Source: Pestalotiopsis fici W106-1 (Eukaryota; Ascomycota; Sordariomycetes; Amphisphaeriales; Sporocadaceae). Taken from it: DNA of 64,000 nucleotides. Every line of letters begins with the position of its first letter. Positions within the stretch are counted from its first letter, which is position 1. Positions 22,065 through 34,266 of the stretch are shown piece after piece. Made by a program: the position numbers and the translations under genes. The notes under the pieces were generated by a model. The model had not been told where the DNA came from. It worked only from the letters and a program-made list of their open reading frames with translations, and ran no database searches. The stretch lies in the NCBI RefSeq assembly GCF_000516985.1, contig NW_006917094.1, positions 2,914,001 to 2,978,000 of the forward strand. Reading direction: 5' to 3'.

Positions 22065-23571
22065 TCAATATCTAGTAGCAGGCCGTCTCGCCGTATAAAT
22101 GTACCTTGCCAAGGTTAGCGGTCGCTGCGGCACTATGGCGGCAAGCTGCATGGGCCTCGGAAACACTCACATGGTACAATGCGACCTGAAGGAACGGGTA
22201 CAAATCTCCCGCTTAACATCATCAAGTAGGGAACGAACTTGAGCAGCTGAATACCCTTTGTATCGCGTCAGAGGGGCCATGCTCATGGCTTCTATACCCT
22301 GCACCATGCCCATATTCAACCATCGTCCGATTTCCTTTTGGAGCTCGGAAGATGGCCAAGGGTGGTAAGGGATTTCTTTGATGTTGCGCTTGATGTCCTC
22401 AAAACCAGCCTGTTTGAGCCATGATTCTGGCGCGGGCTCAAGGCTCAAGGGCATTCCAGCTTGCTCAAAGGCTGATCGCAGCTCGTTGAACCAGAAGCGG
22501 AGCTTTGAATCCTGTGGCAAGCTGTTATCTCCGCTCAGGGGGTGAAAGTCGATTTCGACATGTTCAATCATTCCGATACCTGGCTTCAGATGCCTTTGAG
22601 CTGATGTTAGTGCACAGCTTCTCGTATACGAACTCGGGCTTGTTCTTTACCGTAAAGCGTTTTTGTACAAAGTAGGCCAGTCGCGGATGCTTCCTGCGAG
22701 CATCTGCAAGTGGACCAAGTCGAAGGAATCTGGCTCTAGTCCCCAAGGATATTCCTCAATATCCTGACGACGGAACTCGATAGTAGCAGGGATGCTGTGT
22801 CACGTCAGCTCCGAGTTACGTGAGAATATTCACGTTCTGCATACCTTTCTGGTTGGGAATAATTTAGATCTAAACCTATGACTCTGCCAGACTGGTATGA
22901 GCTATAATGTTATTAGTGGGCCGTTCTGCGATAGACACAAGAGGATACAATCATGAGACATACTCAGCCATATCGATTGCCCATATACCCGTGCCGCACC
23001 CAAGATCGAGTATACGGGGTTCGGCACTACTAATCTTTGCTTCATGCAGGCCGCCCGCTCGAGCATCTTGCCTGCGTGCCACGGTGAAGAATTTGTGCAT
23101 AATGTCCATTCTGTCGAGTTCGTTCTACAGATGTGTCAGCTTGATGAGAGGGAATTGGGGAGATTGAGAAGTTCTGGGTTCGTTGCTTGCGTACCTCATC
23201 TATGGGCATCAAGTATTGGCCCGGGTGGAAAGTAGCGTAAAACCGTCCATTCTCAGCGTACCAAGGCGCATTTGGCGATTGACCTGGTGCTTGAGGTTCA
23301 GGGGGTGGCAGAGGAGGCCGGCTAGGCTCCCTATAACGACGATTTGTTTAGCCCAATATGTCGTTATATACTTGATAGTGCCAGCGGTAGTGGAGGGGAT
23401 CACCCGAAGGCAACCACGACAGGCATATCACGAAGAATGAGCTTACATATTGTAGTTAAACGCGCCCTGAGGCATGTTTGTCTTTTGTTCAGAATGCTGC
23501 GGCCAAGGCTGGTGGGAAGATTCACCTGGCTGGTGTAGCTCTGAAGCCCAGGAAGAATAGATGTTCGACAT
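22065..23571 (-). CDS. LaeA-like SAM-dependent methyltransferase
   Basis: LaeA-family proteins are nuclear or cytosolic methyltransferases. LaeA itself joins the velvet complex (VelB-VeA) and controls secondary metabolism and development. My model has seven exons: 23571-23447, 23330-23195, 23124-22964, 22901-22845, 22794-22651, 22593-22171 and 22104-22065, all with GT-AG introns, for 361 aa (A. nidulans LaeA is near 375). Motif I is [13 protein letters not shown] (residues 125-137). The family landmarks [43 protein letters not shown] and IGRWLN follow in order. The last, 40-nt exon supplies YIYTARRP, the conserved end of the family. The Pro-rich stretch PPLPPPEP lies in the N-terminal region. 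Whether it is the LaeA orthologue or one of the LaeA-like paralogues needs a phylogeny. Confidence 0.85.
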
Positions 23572-24785
23572 TTAAGAATCTCTTCTGTGTATATGATCTT
23601 CTTAAAGTGCAGACCAAGGTAATGTCGTGACCAAGCAGATACAGCATAAACGGTGCATGCAACAAATTGAAGAGCGAGGTCGGAACCCGGTTCCCCCTGA
23701 CCGTCGACTCGCGCGTCCCAAAGATGTGTGTATGTTTATGGGTATATTGCCACTTATGCCACCACGGTTTTTGACGGCGCTGCTGCTTTCTGGTCGGCCC
23801 CCAAAAAAAAAACGCAGGGAGAGGGGAAGAAGTGAGAAAAAAGATAAAAAAGCACAGAGATTCACAGTGGAAGTAGAATAGATATGTCCTTCGGCAGAGT
23901 ATTTGGCGTTGGCCGCAGCAGCACCAAAGGCAAAAATCTAGACAGGTTAAGTATTTGGTTTTTTTTTTGTTGAGGTGGGATTGGAGATGTGTGGTGCATG
24001 TGCTGTAAAAGGAGGAAACAACCGGGCACAGATAGGCGCCGCAGGCAAGATAGGCAAAGCAAGTACGACCCCGGGATAGCAGATGCGTCAGTCTGGTTTG
24101 GTAATGGCGGGGTGCCTTCCAAATTTATGAGAATGGCGAAAAAGCTAAAAAAGAAAAAAGACAGAACAAGAAGCGAGCGGCTTGATGAAGAGGGTATGTA
24201 GGCAATGTCTGTTGTCAATGCCTTGGACGGCGGCAGTGGCAAGCCGAAGTTTAAGTAATAGCTTCGGGCACTGAGGGAGCAGCCAGCGAAAGGGTAAGTA
24301 GGAAGAAAAAAGTTGTACAGAGACAGGAAGAGACAGGGGCATAAACGCCGTGGATCAACAATTAAGTTTGGGGATAGCTTCTGGTGCTTGACCACGCTGG
24401 TGGGACCCCCAGCATCTGCAGGTAGTGGGTTTTTTTTTTCCTTTCTTTCAACTCTTGACCCAAGGCATATATGTAAATCAAGTAAGGTAACGAGTAGTGA
24501 TGTAGTAGGTAACGTAGGCAGGTTTTGGTAGTACCTAGCTGCCTACCTACTAGCTACCTGGTACATCAGCATTGACCATTGATCCCTACAAGGTAAGGTA
24601 GGCTAGGGGTACTTACTAACAGCCTGCAAGCGCATCAACATGGGGCAGGGCATCCAGCGTCTTGTTGTGGAAAGGCACTAACTCTTTCTATAAGTTTCGT
24701 GTAGTACCATGACATTTTGTGACATTTGATCACGTATCGAAATTCAAAGTCTTTTTACTTCTTTGTTTTCTCCTCTCTCTCTCTC
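23572..24785. other. Long pyrimidine-rich leader/promoter of the LaeA-like gene
   Basis: Upstream of the LaeA-like start (minus strand) the DNA is C/T-rich for about 800 nt and contains a 177-codon open frame of low complexity (Leu/Ser/Pro). I read this as a long 5' leader, not a gene. The far part (24460-24610) is dense in TAGGTA/TACCTA words, and a CT repeat (24773-24785) borders the assembly gap. Confidence 0.45.
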
Positions 24786-24885
24786 NNNNNNNNNNNNNNN
24801 NNNNNNNNNNNNNNNNNNNNNNNNNNNNNNNNNNNNNNNNNNNNNNNNNNNNNNNNNNNNNNNNNNNNNNNNNNNNNNNNNNNNN
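24786..24885. other. Assembly gap (100 N)
   Basis: Exactly 100 N follow a CT microsatellite. This is a conventional placeholder, so the true length is unknown and sequences on the two sides may not be close neighbours. Confidence 0.98.
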
Positions 24886-26464
24886 AGTAAAAATGGGTAG
24901 AGAATGCTAAACACTGTCACCCTATTGTCCACGGTGACCTTAGGCTGGCTGAGCTAACTTTACCTGCCTCACCGGTCGGTATTTTACATCTGCGCGTCAT
25001 GTACTTACCGACCGACTGAACTGGCGGGCTGTTTTGCTGCAATTATTTCAGATCAAAAAGACCATCATCCTCGGCACTGCGTCAAGCACTCACGGACAAG
25101 GGGCTAGAAGTCAGCTGATAAATATCTGCTTACATACATTACCTACTTCTACAACCTGCACTGATAGGCCGATTAACCTATAGTATTTCCTCTACTATGT
25201 ATTGGCGGATTGTGTCCAGTGGGTTTTGGGGTGGTGATGGGGGTACCAACTGCATTATGGGCGAGCCATAATTCTTCACTTCGTGCGCGCAATACGGAGT
25301 ACAGCAAGCTGCCCTACCTACGTACCTTTACGCACCCTGTCGCGATCCCTTCAATCCGCGCTGTCTACTTACTTTACATATATGGTATATGTGCGACTTG
25401 TCGTTTCAAAGACCAGGGGGGTGGCGGTCGCGCCTATTGACCTCGTCCGTCTCTATCGATGGGTGAAGTACTCCGTACTATATACATGGGTATGTAGAGC
25501 AGGTGGTGTAGCTTTGAGCCCCGGGCGAGATCAACCCTGTGAAGGACCCCAGTGCCCGCGAGCATGGGGATGGATGCAGTGTACTATGTACGTACTATAG
25601 TAGGTACGTGGTGTGCATGCCTACCTAGCCGGGGCACAGCACTCACTTGAAGCTTCGGATGTAACCAGCGTTTGACCCATGTCCAGAGTCTAGAAACTTG
25701 ACGCCCTGCTGGCGATTGTTCATGTAGCTCTCCCGTTGGGACTTGGATCATGGAACATTTGATCATGAACACAGGCATTTGCGGCCCCGTCTGGAAATGG
25801 ACCAGGGGGTGAAAGGCGCCAGGTCTCACCAGCCCACACAGCGTGTGAATGCCCGCCCAATCATCATGGCCTTGTCGATCGCTTCATGATCGGCTGGATG
25901 TGGACTGTCGAAAGTCCGTATGTATAACAAAATCTCCCCACTCTATATTTGGTTCCTACGTCCTTGCAGTCATCACGTCTGTGTTTCTCTGAACTGGATG
26001 ACGCACAGGGCGCTCCGGCACTTGACTCTGGCACCGAACCCTGCCCTTTACTCCCAGGTTGCATGTCTTCTGGAGGTTGTCCTGCCAGGGAGGAAACAAT
26101 ACACGCATTCGGTAAATTTCGATTAACCGGTGTATATCTGTCCACCTGGTTGAAATTTTCGCTGTAGCGAGTGACCAGTACGACACGTCCCGTTTCGTCC
26201 ACCGACTACAATACCGACCACCGGGCTGAGACAACTGTCTGCGTACCGACTGCCAAATGCCCCAACGCAATTTGGTGTGCAAAATTGACACCTAGTTCTT
26301 GTACGCGACATAATCACCAACCTGCAGAAGACATTCTCTAAGGGTCACCTTTGTTTGTATGTAGGGGTGTATCTTCGATGTTTCCAGACTCACTGCGCGC
26401 CCCACTGGATTACCAGAGTAACATACTTACCTGTGCTGCGATCCCAAGGAAACGGGCTCAAAGC
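24886..26464. other. No confident gene; frames of uncertain status on minus strand
   Basis: The first 0.7 kb after the gap is TACCTA/GTAC-rich and empty. On the minus strand a 112-codon frame (26202-25864) and a shorter one ending near 25637 (NNRQQGVKFLDSGHGSNAGYI) look protein-like. I could not join them into one frame without assuming frameshifts. Confidence 0.3.
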
Positions 26465-27160
26465 TCATTGGTGATGTTGTTGTGACTGCATTGGATCAGC
26501 CAGCTGGACCTTACAGAAACGCAGATTCGCGTTACCCAGATTGACCAGACATGGCACACCGAGGTTGAGCTCGGATGCGATAAATGTGCCCAGCCAGATG
26601 TCGTCTGTATAAGCTAAGCACGGTCCATAGTTGAGCTTGGACCGGTTCCTTTTGCTGGCAGTGATAGGTATTCCAGTAGCATGGGGGATTCCAACCGCAA
26701 GTAAATAACCCTCGAAGTCACCTTGCCAGCTCACCTACAAGACCGCAAAGGATTGAGCGGGTCAATCGCGGAATAAGGTTGATTGGTGGTTGGGCCGACT
26801 TGCAGCTGGCGCACAGGATAGTCCTGCGTCACCTCGAGGTGCATAGGGAAGTATCTGCAGGTCTGGTGCATTGATATGACAGATAGCAGCCCTACCTCTT
26901 CAACCTTGTATGCAGCATCCGCTACGGATAGCCATATACAACAGTGTTCAGCCCATTCGGGCCCAGTTCAGCGCCGGAAGCAGAGGTGCTGTTGGAGACA
27001 GACGGCCCATGGGTCAAGCCCGGCCGTGTAAGACGGCCGCGTGACAGCCGTTGTCATGCTGCCCAGGTTACAGGCAAAACATTGGATGGAGCCTTGGTTC
27101 TAGTACTATGTATTGTCCGTTCTGTGGGTCTGTCGTAGTAATTCCAGTTGTTGGCACTGC
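26465..27160 (-). pseudogene. Unidentified intron-bearing gene or gene relic
   Basis: Minus-strand exon-like blocks can be joined by GT-AG introns that keep the frame. One block ends at 27072. An 83-nt intron leads to 26988-26926 (SASGAELGPNGLNTVVYGYP). A 71-nt intron leads to about 26854-26738 (YFPMHLEVTQDYPVRQLQVG). The frame then meets TGA, but a shifted frame continues openly to 26465 (LLAVGIPHATGIPITASKR, LGTFIASELNLGVPCLVNLG). No family comes to mind. The break near 26735 could be a missed intron, an assembly error or true decay. Earlier and later parts may lie at 27.7-28.5 kb and 25.6-26.4 kb. Confidence is low because each block alone is short enough to be chance. Confidence 0.27.
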
Positions 27161-27735
27161 ATGTCAAGAGGGGGCTTCACGATCTGAAAGATGCATTTGC
27201 ATCTTGATGTTTGCGCAAGTGGTCTCTTCCAGCATGGCGGACGTCTCAACTTACGCGTCATGCACGCGCTGCCGGTGGTATCTGTATTGTAAAACAAGAG
27301 CAGGCCATAATACCACGGGCAAGGCCATTGTCAGGTTGTGCAATCAGGCTTGCACCGGGCATCAGACTCCATTGATGATCATGTTTGTATGCAAGCAATC
27401 TTGGGGAAATTTTGAACTGCTGGTGAGGGGGTATCGAAGATCATGCACCAGGCTGTCGACACGTCCGTGGAGGTAGTGTTTAGTTTGCTTCATTCGACCT
27501 AAAGCGTAGGTCCAACTGACATGGTGGCACAGGTTTGACTGTTTCTTGTGGCACAAAACATGGATCAGCTGATATCTCGAACTGTTATCAAAATACCTCA
27601 CAAAACTAGGGCAATAGAGGCAGTGCGGCTCTACAATAACCTTGCAGCCGACGGAGAATGGGGGCATGAATTCCTTGTGGAAAAGGCGGTGGACAAAGGT
27701 TGATTCGCATTTTCCGGAAATCATACATACCTCTA

Positions 27736-28530
27736 GTAGTAATGTGTCCACGGCAGCTGCTGCTGAGCCGTGGTGAGATCCCTCTCCATCGCGTGCAGGG
27801 CTCTCAGAGAGGTCTGATTAGGATCAGCAAGATCCTGTACTTGCTGTGTAGTGTCTTGGGGGCCGGGCACGTACGATGAGATTGCCGTGGAAGAATCAGA
27901 GCTGTGCAATAGGGTATTAGATAAATCAAAAGAATCCAGTGTCGGAATGGGCAAGAAAATTATATTTATTGAGAAATGAATGCTCCGGAACCATTGCATA
28001 CACCTGTGCAGCCATTCTTCGTAACTCTGCGATATGCACATTAGTTGTCGTTGATGATTTGACTTCTCGAAAAGGAAGAGAAGAAGACCTAGACAAACAA
28101 GTGCTTAGCACAGTATGCGACCCGACAGTTTGGAACGGTGGATACCACTAGTTGGCTTAGCTTGTTTTATGATTGGTTTGAGCTCAAAGGTCCCTGTTAA
28201 CTCTTCGGGGGCAGGCAATTTCATGTCTACGGCCATCAATTGTACTTTGTCTATGTACAGTACTGATATACATTGTACCTTCTTACAACTTGACCCAGCC
28301 CCCCAGCCAGATTATTGCTAGGACCTACTCCAGCTTGCTGTGCGTAATAGTCCTATGAATATCCACATCTTCCTCGCGTGAATTGCCTCTTCCAATTTTT
28401 GAAGGCGGGACTTACAATATATCCGTTATTTGATTCAGCAAAATATCGGGGCAGCGGTCTCGTAGCCGACAATACCGTCACATCTACTGGCTACTGGCGC
28501 TGGGGCCGCCAGGGGCCGCCATTCCTGGCT
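27736..28530 (-). other. Exon-like blocks, unidentified
   Basis: The clearest piece is a 66-nt block (28352-28287; DYYAQQAGVGPSNNLAGGLG) flanked by an upstream 63-nt intron (GTAAGT to CATAG, 28415-28353) and a downstream GTAAGA donor. Upstream, SNNGYI is in phase with it, but that frame closes at TAG near 28476. Downstream, an acceptor near 28143 opens a 70-codon frame (TTNVHIAELRRMAAQVYAM). Alternatively, QVQDLADPNQTSLRALHAME ends at a TAG near 27740. I cannot choose one model. It may belong with the relic at 26.5-27.2 kb. Confidence 0.22.
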
Positions 28531-31500
28531 CTCCATGACTGCCACAGACAGCGCAGGCAGGGGGAGTGAGCCGCGCGCCTCGAATGGATTCTTTCCCTCC
28601 CCTCTCCCGGCCTATCAAGGCGGCCTCGCAAACCCCTGGGCATCTGCCGCAACCAGACCCCAAAAGCAGAATGCGACACACGAGTTCGCTGCCGATCACT
28701 TATTGGCTCTCATTCAGCAATGCGACCAACACAGGGTCTCCATATTTGCCGTTGAAGAATCATTCGATACATCTCTTCCTCTCCACTGTCTTGGTTTTGT
28801 GAAACCATATGGGTTCTTGGTATTGTGTAAGGAGACACCAGCCCTCCCGGCCACCAGCGCTCGCTGGTCGCTTCTTAGGCATACACAACATAACAGTCAG
28901 TGCTCTCGTACCTACCTCTTCGATTGCGCCATTGTTGGCTCAGACTTACTATCCTTGTCCCCAATAGCAGATGTCAAAATAAGTAGGGCACTGCGCCGTT
29001 TGCGCACTGTACAGAGTTCGTCGTCGCATCGTGACAAATGACTGGGAGCGGGTTCCCACATGATCTCAAGGACGACAGCCAAGCCCTTGTGTCATGGAAG
29101 ACAGATCTCGACTTCATCGCGTCCTCGTACCTGCATACGGATTGACACATGCTTTGATCATGCAAAGAGCTCTTCCTTACATGGCAGACCGTAAATGACA
29201 GACAGCAACTGAAATACAAGGTCTTTTCGCTACGTAGTCAACAAGGCTGTGTGCATTCTACCAACTCGATACCATCACATTAGCCGGCACATCATTCGTC
29301 GCAGGTACCAGAGCACGATTAGCCAGGAACCGCCGTTCTCGGCGGCCACTCGGGCATGTTTGCCATGGCTCTTTTGATAACATATCCGCAACGAAAGCGA
29401 CCAATCGAGGACGGGTCCATTCTTCACGTTTCGGTAGTTGGCTCAGAGCATTAGAGGAACCCCACCACCCACCGGCGTGTCAAACAATTGGGAAGTAATT
29501 CCTGTCAACACTGAAGACTTTCAGTCCTGCCTCTCACAGTCATGTGCTCATTGCTGAGAGCGCATCTCAAACACCACACGCGGCGAGCAGAACATGGATA
29601 CAGGTCTCTCGACATTATGTTAACGGCGATCTTGAAAGGCCGCATTAGTCCTTTCAAACTAGACTTGCTGTGGTTGCTGCTTTAGACTGTATACAAGAGT
29701 AGGTGCGGGTCTGTACGTATTTGTGGCAGCCCATTCAGGGAAACATACATTTGCTGATCTTAGTGGACATTGACAGCCATGGCCCCGTTTCGGTATGGTC
29801 AAGAAATCTGTCATGAGTGACCAAAATTCATGATTGATACTCAAGTCACTTTCTGCGACGTCGAAGTAATGGGTACGCAGCGCCTACAACACTGCTTCCA
29901 CAAAGTCGTTGCACTTCTGCTTGGGCCTTTGCTTGTAGGACACACAGGAGCATTGCCGATCAACCCCTCAATATTCCATTCAGGGAAGTTGATCCGAGAC
30001 GGAACCCGAAATAATGAACCAAACCGCCGGGTCAAAGTCCTGGACACCATTGGTCAAACGCAAACTTTCCCAAGGAACAGTCACCCACGCCGCAGCTCTC
30101 GCCTCCACTCCTCAACATCCACAACCTCGGACGAGTTATGCTTAGCCGTGCCCTCTCAACCTGCTGACCACCATCGGGCCCGTCCAGGAAGCGAACCTCA
30201 CACTTGCCGCCTCGCTAGTTTCCCGGTCCCAGGGGATGCCCGAGAGGTGTAGGTGTGATGCATGTATCAGCTGATAGAACCGACATGAATTCTAAATTAG
30301 CTGCGTCCTTCCGCAGACGAAATGTGTCACCGCCATTGTGCTGACTTGCTTCTGAACGAGCGAGACACGACATCCCCGGCCCTTTTCGATTTTCGGTCGC
30401 CGTTGAGGTAATGGTAGGAGGATCAGCATCTGCCCACTTCCCTTGGGCACAAACGATTGTCCATGGTTATGCCACGTCCAGACCGGTCATATTTTGTTGA
30501 CACGCATCTCCTGCTTGCTCGCTTGTGCGACATGGTTTCCTTTCGTTCACGGCGCATCTTGCCTTGACGTTATCGCTACCTAGCAATCCCATTGGCGGCG
30601 ATATGCTCTTCACTCGCCTTCTATCGACATATACTTGCCTTTTATGCCCATGAACTGGTTTCTTTCTTTTACTTGTTTTTTTCGTTTCCATATTTTCTTC
30701 TTTGGAAGCGGCAAGAAAAGAAGTCGTGATTTGTTTTACAGAATGGCGGTAAGAGCAAGGCGTATAAGCCAATGGCGATACATGAAGTAATTGCTCTTGT
30801 ATGTAGATATTGACGTATACGGATGGCGTCACGATACCAGCCATACCTTGGATTCTCTGCTTCCATGCTTGTTTGCAGCAGAGGAGAGAAAGCGAGTGGG
30901 AACCTTTGGATCAACCCAAGGATATCGGAACCAAAAACACCCACAAGGGCAATTCCCTTGACCCAGTCATTTGGGTCCAAGGACGACCACCATAAACAGT
31001 ACGCACGTACGTACCGCGCCTTACCTGATCACGACAATGGCCGAGAGCGTCTGGGCCCGAAACCATGGATCAGTCATGACACTAAAACAAACTTCCGTAC
31101 TTGACTGCCAGTATCTTCTTGATCACTGGCTCTATTTACATCGATAAGGATCTTGGGATCCATCTATTTGTTTTACCTGCCCTGTTTTTTCTGAAATCCT
31201 GCCTCCATGCGGATCCATGCCTGAAACTCTTCCCGATGGACACACCATCCCCACAACCCAATCCCCCCGGTCTTCTCAGTTTTTGCTTGGGTGGTATGAG
31301 CATCTTTCTTTTGGAGTTCTTCTGATCACTAGGTACCTCCAAAACTACATGATGGAAAGCATAATGCTTTGGTATCCTGGCGCTCGCACTTTGTTACCCG
31401 ATTGCCTACGGCGGACCCTCGTCCCCTTGCTTCCGCGGCACTACAAATGTCAAGTCCTTTCCAAGCTGTCGGTAATCCAACCACAACCTGGATCTCCTGC

Positions 31501-34266
31501 ATGAAGGAGGCAAGGCTCTCGTCATGTTCCTTTTCGGGATATATATGGTGTCTACCTGCGGAATACTCAGTATGTACACGGCTAAGTGGGTCGTTTTCGT
31601 CGGTATGTCGATCCCCTCTCCTTGCTGCCTGTGCCTCCCAGCGCCAGATAGACCATAACCTCTCCTGGCTACTTCCCTTGAAGCGAAACGGGCTCCTCAA
31701 CACAGTATATTAGAAGAACACGATCAAAAGTACCTATATTTTCTGTCTTGTGATCTGGGGTCTGTATCATGCTTTGAAAATCTTGTTATCTAGTGACAGG
31801 GATCCCCACCTATTGCATTACATACTCCTGTATGGGGTCGGGACTCGGGACCAGCCTTTCCAAATTTGGGACAGGAAAAGATATAGTTCGGCGGAAAGGG
31901 TGAGCAAGAAAAAGAGCTCGTTTTGCAGACACGATCATCTCTTACAGGAAAAAGAAGAAAAACTCAGGGTAAGTGCACTGCCCTACAAATGCAAGTTCCT
32001 ATAGATGACTCTGCCAAGGTTCATTCCCTTGTCGCTTCACCTGCAAGTCATATCTCAATGTCCTGCCAGCAGAAGGCGTCGCCCTCGCGTTATGCAGTCA
32101 TCATACCTGGCTTGAGATAAACCCACACTCCCCGGGCTTCCTTTCCCGAAGGCTGTCAGAGACAAACATACCCTAGAACACAACATTAATCAGTTACTCG
32201 GGCGCCCCGAACGAAAATGTATTCGCGGGACCTTTACACTCCACTGAAAGGACATGCGTTTTTCTTGTCACGAAAGAACTAGTTTCACGATCTAAAGGGG
32301 GCAGGCGGAAAGGAAAGAAACGCCTGTTTCGGGGCAACTCATGATTCCCTCGCCCCTCTAAGTGGTGACTGTGGATAACACTAACCTACATAGTATTAAC
32401 AGGTTTCTCATGGAAATCAAAAACCCACCTTTTGCAGAAGAATGAGCTTGTGGCATAGAACAAAAGGCATTTTTGGAGGCATCCGAACCGTGAAAAGGAC
32501 AGAAGAAGCTTGTGAACAGAAAGATCCACCCTGGGTGGTTTTGCAAATTTCCGAAAAATGTGTTGGCAACCATCATAATCATTCCCGATTTCTTGACAGG
32601 AATTTGAGTGCCTTCGGGTTTTCCGGGCAATGGCCGTTCGAAAATGGGCGGTTTTTTTTTTTGCAGTGGGTATGTACTGCCCTTTTTCTTTTTCTTTTTC
32701 TTTTCCTTTTTACATTGTTCTCTCTTGTCATGCATCAAGCTGATACTGAACACTTATATACTTTTTCTCGTCTGTTTCCCGCCTTTTCCTGCTTTGCGTA
32801 AAGAAATTGCTACCGACTGTGTATGAAGGAAGCTGTTTTAGCGCCACGGTTTGATCAACGGTGGATGTAGATTATAAAGAGGCGGGCGAGAGTAGATAGA
32901 CAACAACCGAAATGTAATCCAGGTCCGTCCGGGCCAAGTCCACATTTCGAAACTGAACCCGACAAGACGGTACGCTAAAAGGCAAGCTGCAGGTCCTTGC
33001 ATGTAACACCCCGGGCAACAAGCCAGGTTCAAATGATGAGAAACCAGGCTGTGGAAGGGAAAGGGAGGGGGGGTTGAAGACTTGGATTTGCCCAGGATTA
33101 TGAGAGCAGTAGCACTATTATTATTCCGTACCAACATGGGTTAAAGCTGGAGAGAATTGACGAAAGAGAGAAACAAAATAAAAGGGCTGGCTGATATTCC
33201 CTAGTCCAGCTTGGTCCCTGTCTCCCGCGCGCCAGCAAGTCCACACACACACACACACACACACCCTGGTTCGTAGCAGTTATCAGGGACAAAGAAAAGA
33301 AGAAGTCGTGAGACGCCTGACGCCCGGTCTTGACCTGTTACTGTCTGGGGTTACTGCTTATGCATCCATCGTTCTTCTTTTGACGCGGAGCGGCGGGCGA
33401 TACAAGACGAGAAGAGAAACGAGACATGAGAGGAGCTGGGAGTGCTCCAGAATACAAGTCAGTGTGTGGTGTATAACACAGGGGCGCTTTTTTTTTTGGT
33501 GGTAGATCAGATCACGCTAGTTTTTTTTTTTTTTTGCTGTTTACTATGTATTAGCTTGATAGACCCCTGGCATGATCTTTTGGAATTGACTCCGCACAAA
33601 TTGGCACTGTCTGTTTACCCATTCCATATCCTTGTTTGGGAATATGGTATCCGGAAAGTGCGGAATTGAAAGGCCTCGCGCGTGATATGACAGACCGCCG
33701 CCCACGGATAAGCGCCTCACGCACATGCTCTGTAAAGATATTGTCTCGCATTTTATTTACGGCTGCATCTATCAAGTCTGTGTTCCCTGTCCAATACAAT
33801 GCCGATTTTATGAGAATGCTTTCTTAGTTTTATGAATATCCACTCCACGATGACGATCAATGGCCCTGAGCCCTGTTTGGCCCAGTGTTCATGACAAACT
33901 TCGTTAGAGAAACGCTCATGACCAAGAGCGAAACATGGCCACACATGGGCTGGCTCATGACATGTGTCGTCCTCATCTTTGTTTCGTCTGCCCATAAGCG
34001 ACCGCATGCCCCAAGATCGTCGCTGCCACAAGCTTTGCCGCGTCATCATCAGACAACAGGCCATCAAGTCAGACCGTATGCCCCAATCCCTAGGTTTTCC
34101 CTAGCCAGCGTACGATTTCAATGCAATGAAGATTGGTGGTATCAATCTCGTCAAACTCGTGAAAACCAATCACGCTATAGTCAACTGCCCAAATGAAACG
34201 CCAAACGCCCTCAAGACCAACTGGATGTCTGCTACCGAGGCGGCATCACCAAATAGGTCCCAGTCT
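28531..34266. other. 5.7 kb gene-poor stretch
   Basis: No gene is recognised. Scattered frames are short or low in complexity. A minus-strand frame at about 30090-29659 looks protein-like but carries three stops. The stretch also holds a CA repeat (33242-33264), T runs (33487-33498, 33521-33535) and T/C tracts near 32640-32710. Confidence 0.4.
33242..33264 (+). repeat. CA microsatellite
   Basis: A perfect dinucleotide repeat of about 11.5 CA units. Confidence 0.95.

Noticed and set aside
23862..24395. 177-codon minus-strand frame upstream of the LaeA-like gene
   Set aside because: Low-complexity Leu/Ser/Pro/Phe content from a C/T-rich tract; more likely leader DNA than a gene.
28535..29041. 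168-codon plus-strand frame
   Set aside because: No motif, uneven composition, and it overlaps minus-strand blocks that look no worse.
31329..31703. 124-codon minus-strand frame
   Set aside because: No start context, domain or extension by splicing; within chance expectation for this length of DNA.
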